Shown here: positions 5,791 through 8,107 of the stretch, one piece after another
Position numbering within the stretch: the stretch's first letter is position 1
How the letters are laid out: every line of letters starts with the position of its first letter
Assembly: GCA_946183715.1 (NCBI GenBank)
Contig: CAMHDB010000081.1
Location: 1-8,107 of the forward strand
Source of the DNA: an uncultured Oscillibacter sp.
GTDB taxonomy: Bacteria; Bacillota; Clostridia; Oscillospirales; Oscillospiraceae
Reading direction: 5' to 3'
DNA: 8,107 bases
The notes under the pieces: model-generated
Seen by the model: the letters and a program-made list of their open reading frames with translations, nothing else
The model's database searches: none
What the model was told of the DNA's origin: nothing
Program-made: the position numbers and the translations under genes

Positions 5791-6624
5791 TCAGGCGTTT
5801 TTGGCGTCGGCGAACGCCTTCTCGGCGGCGGCTAACGCTTCCTGCCACTGTTCCTCTTTCGGCTGTGAGGAATGCTCGTGCTTGGGTTCGGCGAACGTCG
5901 CGCCCTTGCCCTTGATGGTGTCGAGGACGATACAGGACGGTACGCCCTTTTTCGCGTAGGCGTTCTGAATGGCGTTATAGATGGCGGTCACGTCGTGGCC
6001 GTCGATTTCCTGCGTATAGAGGCCGAATCCGGCGGCTTTCTTGGCGATGTCGCCGTGGTCGAGGATGTCCCGCGTGGAGCCGTCCAACTGGTAGCCGTTC
6101 TTGTCGATGAAATAGATGATGTTGTCGAGTTTATGGGCGTAGGCGAAGTGGAAGGCCTCCCAGACTTGACCCTCGTCGGCCTCGCCGTCGCCGATGACGC
6201 AGAAGACGTGGTTCTGACGCCCGTCGATTTTGTTGCCGAGGGCGGCCCCGGTGGCGGTCGAGACGCCCTGTCCGAGGGAACCCGTGGTGAGGTCTACGCC
6301 GGGGGTCAGTTTGCGGTCGGTGTGGCTGGGGAACTTGGTGTGGGGCTGGTTGATGGTGTAGGCCTCCTCCAGCGGGTAGAAGCCCATGAGGCCGAACGTG
6401 GCGTAGGCGACGGGCCCGGCGTGGCCCTTGGAGAGTACGAGCCAGTCACGGTCGGGCCAGCGGGGGTTTTTGGGGTCGAACTTCATGACCGCGCCGTAGA
6501 GCACGGCCATGAGTTCGGCGAGGTCCATGGAGCCGCCCACATGGCCGAATCCGCGCGAGTGGATGACCTTTAAGGTCTCCAGCCGGATATTGGCCGCCAA
6601 GACTTTCAGTTCCTTTTCGTTCAT
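5791..6624 (-). CDS. tktA: Transketolase, N-terminal subunit
   Basis: This subunit binds the diphosphate end of thiamine diphosphate and pairs with the downstream C-terminal subunit to make active transketolase. The 277-residue protein has the family marks: GHVGGS at 27-32, SKGHA at 65-69, GSLGQG at 115-120, and the thiamine-diphosphate/metal motif running from IGDGEADEGQ (144-153) to DKNGYQLDG (174-182). The second Asn of the usual NN pair is present (Asn176), the first is Lys, a common type of variation. KGKGATF follows at 238-244. The ATG at 6624 was chosen because it has an AAAGGAAG site and matches the family start; the frame stays open to 6780, but that extension covers the promoter and leader. 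The length fits split N-terminal subunits (about 270-285), so the split is genuine and not a frameshift: each half has its own start and ribosome site. Confidence 0.93.
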   Translation of the reverse strand: MNEKELKVLAANIRLETLKVIHSRGFGHVGGSMDLAELMAVLYGAVMKFDPKNPRWPDRDWLVLSKGHAGPVAYATFGLMGFYPLEEAYTINQPHTKFPSHTDRKLTPGVDLTTGSLGQGVSTATGAALGNKIDGRQNHVFCVIGDGEADEGQVWEAFHFAYAHKLDNIIYFIDKNGYQLDGSTRDILDHGDIAKKAAGFGLYTQEIDGHDVTAIYNAIQNAYAKKGVPSCIVLDTIKGKGATFAEPKHEHSSQPKEEQWQEALAAAEKAFADAKNA

Positions 6625-6650
6625 GGAGGTCTTCCTTTCTCTTCTCTGTA

Positions 6651-6670
6651 ATTCCCGCCGGGGCGGAAAT
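6651..6670 (-). other. Hairpin in the tktA leader
   Basis: ATTCCCGCC (6651-6659) and GGCGGAAAT (6662-6670) can pair as an RNA hairpin of 8-9 bp, with one G-U pair on the minus-strand transcript. It sits between the transcription start (about 6679) and the tktA ribosome site. No T-run follows, so it is not an attenuator. A role in mRNA stability is possible. Confidence 0.5.
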
Positions 6671-6685
6671 TCCTTGGTAACTGGT

Positions 6686-6714
6686 ATTTTATCCAAAAGG
6701 GGAGGGCGTGTCAA
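6686..6714 (-). promoter_or_regulatory. Sigma-A promoter for tktA-tktB
   Basis: On the minus strand a perfect TTGACA (6714-6709), a 17-bp spacer and TAAAAT (6691-6686) form a strong vegetative promoter. Transcription would start near 6679, giving a leader of about 55 bases that contains the hairpin at 6651-6670. No catabolite-control palindrome was recognised around it. Confidence 0.88.
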
Positions 6715-7081
6715 GAGCGTTTCCTGTGAAATTATGTCAATGTACAGTGGCGGCGAATGCGTCCAGTCCCTGATTGTCACCTATACAGCACATGCCGCCA
6801 TTCCTTTTCATCGGCCTCGTCATGCAGGATGGTAATGTGCCGGCTCTGCCACAGTTCGACGAGCGCGGCCTCCATCACCACTTCTTTGAAAATTTGCCGC
6901 CCGTGTGCTTCATCATTTTGAATTTGTCGCCAATTGTTTCCGCTTTGTACTTTTTACTCGTCGAATAGCGTGAGCATAGGTGGAGAAAGTTGCAAATAGT
7001 TCCTTTTTTCATGGTATTCTGGAAATGATTTAGCAAGCCGAATCATCAAAGCACACAGGCGGAAAAATTTTCGCAAGGCGG
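6715..7081. other. Intergenic stretch without a firm gene
   Basis: Between the tktA and typA promoters lie about 370 bases, noticeably more AT-rich toward the typA side. I find no tRNA, CRISPR repeat or IS end. The minus strand holds a short coding-like segment (described at 6777-6953) and, in another frame, a 45-codon frame from the ATG at 7012 to 6875. Its product would be very basic (11 Lys, 1 Arg, 2 acidic residues) but has no ribosome site. A weak inverted repeat ATGATT/AATCAT with a 10-base gap sits at 7025-7046. A plus-strand frame of 64 codons (6774-6968) appears to be antisense to the coding-like segment. Confidence 0.5.
6777..6953 (-). pseudogene. Possible decayed or very small gene of unknown function
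   Basis: A minus-strand frame of 58 codons, open from just after a TAA at 6956-6954 to a TGA at 6779-6777, reads like real protein in its second half. From the internal ATG at 6875, 24 of 32 codons end in G or C, as in the neighbouring genes, and the peptide MEAALVELWQSRHITILHDE is followed by a charged tail ending KEWRHVLYR. Upstream of the TAA the same frame continues to an ATG at 6977 (MLTLFDE), so one premature stop may interrupt a longer gene. I do not recognise the family. It ends 63 bp upstream of the tktA -35 box. It could be a C-terminal remnant, a genuine 32-residue protein started at 6875, or chance. Confidence 0.3.
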
Positions 7082-7110
7082 TTGCAAGCGCGCGCGTTTA
7101 GGTTTATAAT
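7082..7110 (+). promoter_or_regulatory. Sigma-A promoter for typA
   Basis: TTGCAA (7082-7087), a 17-bp spacer and a perfect TATAAT (7105-7110) form a strong vegetative promoter. Transcription would start near 7117, about 42 bases before the typA ATG. The spacer contains an alternating CGCGCGCG run (7088-7095 region), which is unusual but may reflect base composition. Confidence 0.88.
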
Positions 7111-7158
7111 ACCCCGCGCAAAACAAAATTATCTGACGTTAGGAGCGGAGCCTATTCT

Positions 7159-8107
7159 ATGCGGAACGAACATCTAAGAAACGTCGCGATTATCGCCCAC
7201 GTAGACCACGGAAAGACGACACTCGTCGATGAAATGCTCAAACAGGGCGGCGTATACAGGGCCAATCAGGAAGTCGTGGAACGCGTCCTCGATTCCGGCG
7301 ACCTCGAACGGGAGCGCGGCATTACGATTTTAGCCAAAAATACCGCCGTCCGCTACGGCGACACCAAAATCAACATCGTCGACACCCCCGGCCACGCCGA
7401 TTTCGGCGGGGAAGTCGAACGCGTCCTGAAGATGGTCAACGGCGTCATTCTACTCGTCGACGCGGCGGAGGGCCCCATGCCCCAGACGCGTTTCGTACTC
7501 TCCCGCGCACTCGAACTCGGGCACCGCGTCATCGTCGTACTGAATAAGATTGACCGCCCCGACCAGCGCGTGACGGAAGTCATTGACGAAATTCTCGAAC
7601 TTCTCATGGACTTGGACGCCACGCCCGAACAGTTGGACAGTCCCATGCTCTTCTGCTCCGGGCGCAACGGAACCGCGTCCTACTCCCCACGCGTGGAGGG
7701 CACCGACTTGAAGCCGCTGTTCGAGACGATTCTGGAGTACATCCCCGCGCCGGAGGCCGATACCGACGCGCCGTTCCAGATGTTGGTCTCGTCCATCGAC
7801 TACAACGAGTTCGTGGGGCGAATCGCCATCGGGCGCATTGAGCGCGGGACGCTCAAGCAGAATATGGAGGTGGTGGTAAGCAACTACCACAACCCGGAGG
7901 CGGTGTCGCGCAAGGCGAAGGCCACGGCGATTTACGAATTTGAGGGCCTGTCGCGCAAACAGGTGGCCTCGTGCGACGCCGGGAATATCATTGCCATGAG
8001 CGGCATTCCCGATATCACCATCGGCGACACGATTTGTGCCCCGGAGGCCGTGGAGGCGTTGCCGTTCGTGAAAATCTCCGCGCCGACGATGGAAATGACG
8101 TTCTCCG
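7159..8107 (+). CDS. typA: GTPase TypA/BipA, N-terminal part (cut by window edge)
   Basis: TypA (BipA) is a translational GTPase that binds the ribosome and helps assembly or translation under stress and cold. The ATG at 7159 is preceded by GGAG at 7147-7150 with 8 bases of spacing, and by another AGGAG at 7141. The 316 visible residues begin with the GTP-binding domain: G1 AHVDHGKTT (13-21), G2 ERGITI (52-57), G3 DTPGHADFGGEV (75-86), G4 NKID (129-132), and a G5 region LFCSGRNGTAS (164-174), where SGR replaces the more usual SA-type motif. The beta-barrel domain 2 follows from about 204 (APFQMLVSSIDYNEFVGRIAIGRI), typical of BipA and distinguishing it from EF-G and LepA. The reading ends at MEMTFS, the start of the EF-G-like third domain; roughly the second half of a protein of about 600 residues is outside the window. 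Confidence 0.95.
   Translation, partial: MRNEHLRNVAIIAHVDHGKTTLVDEMLKQGGVYRANQEVVERVLDSGDLERERGITILAKNTAVRYGDTKINIVDTPGHADFGGEVERVLKMVNGVILLVDAAEGPMPQTRFVLSRALELGHRVIVVLNKIDRPDQRVTEVIDEILELLMDLDATPEQLDSPMLFCSGRNGTASYSPRVEGTDLKPLFETILEYIPAPEADTDAPFQMLVSSIDYNEFVGRIAIGRIERGTLKQNMEVVVSNYHNPEAVSRKAKATAIYEFEGLSRKQVASCDAGNIIAMSGIPDITIGDTICAPEAVEALPFVKISAPTMEMTFS

Noticed and set aside
5182..6573. Long plus-strand open frames (217 and 233 codons) opposite tktB and tktA
   Set aside because: They are Gly/Val/Glu-rich shadows of the transketolase genes on the other strand, with no domain and no ribosome site.
4798..6624. A frameshifted single transketolase gene
   Set aside because: Both halves have their own start codon and strong ribosome site with an 18-bp gap, and the lengths match the known split form, so this is a normal two-gene arrangement.
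6625..6780. A 52-residue N-terminal extension of the transketolase N-terminal subunit
   Set aside because: It spans the TTGACA/TAAAAT promoter and the leader hairpin, and the family start fits the ATG at 6624.
6774..6968. A 64-codon plus-strand frame with a hydrophobic C-terminus
   Set aside because: It starts at a TTG with no ribosome site and is antisense to the more gene-like minus-strand frame at 6777-6953.

Overview
The window suggests a GC-rich, endospore-lineage Firmicute, most likely class Clostridia (an Oscillospirales-like gut lineage is my guess). The evidence is a run of stage III sporulation genes (spoIIIAC, AD, AE, AF), a transketolase split into two subunits, Gram-positive style strong Shine-Dalgarno sites, and consensus sigma-A promoters with 17-bp spacers. 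Apart from one intergenic stretch, the genes are housekeeping or sporulation genes with recognisable families.

Layout from left to right. Bases 1-403 (minus) hold the N-terminal part of a thiamine pyrophosphokinase (thiN), which runs off the left edge and has its own promoter at 444-472. Bases 501-2658 (minus) hold spoIIIAC-AD-AE-AF, tightly packed and reading leftward. The usual partners are absent on both sides: spoIIIAA/AB upstream and spoIIIAG/AH downstream. Bases 2659-2914 form a divergent intergenic region between spoIIIAC and uvrC. It carries a textbook sigma-A promoter for uvrC, a hairpin, a 15-bp direct repeat flanking a perfect palindrome, and a second perfect palindrome. Bases 2915-4744 (plus) encode full-length UvrC. 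A hairpin at 4755-4776 separates it from the convergent transketolase pair tktA-tktB (6624 down to 4798, minus), which has its own strong promoter and a leader hairpin. Bases 6715-7158 are mostly non-coding, locally AT-richer, and contain what looks like a decayed or very small minus-strand gene. From 7159 to the right edge (plus) lies the N-terminal 316 residues of the GTPase TypA/BipA, also with a consensus promoter.

How the genes work together: spoIIIAC-AF encode membrane parts of the SpoIIIA-SpoIIQ channel between mother cell and forespore. UvrC is the dual-incision nuclease of nucleotide excision repair. TktA and TktB together make one thiamine-diphosphate-dependent transketolase, and ThiN makes that cofactor, though nothing visible co-regulates them. 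TypA is a ribosome-associated stress GTPase. I see no clear new system. The items most worth checking are the shortened spoIIIA cluster, the symmetric elements upstream of uvrC, and the orphan coding signal upstream of tktA.
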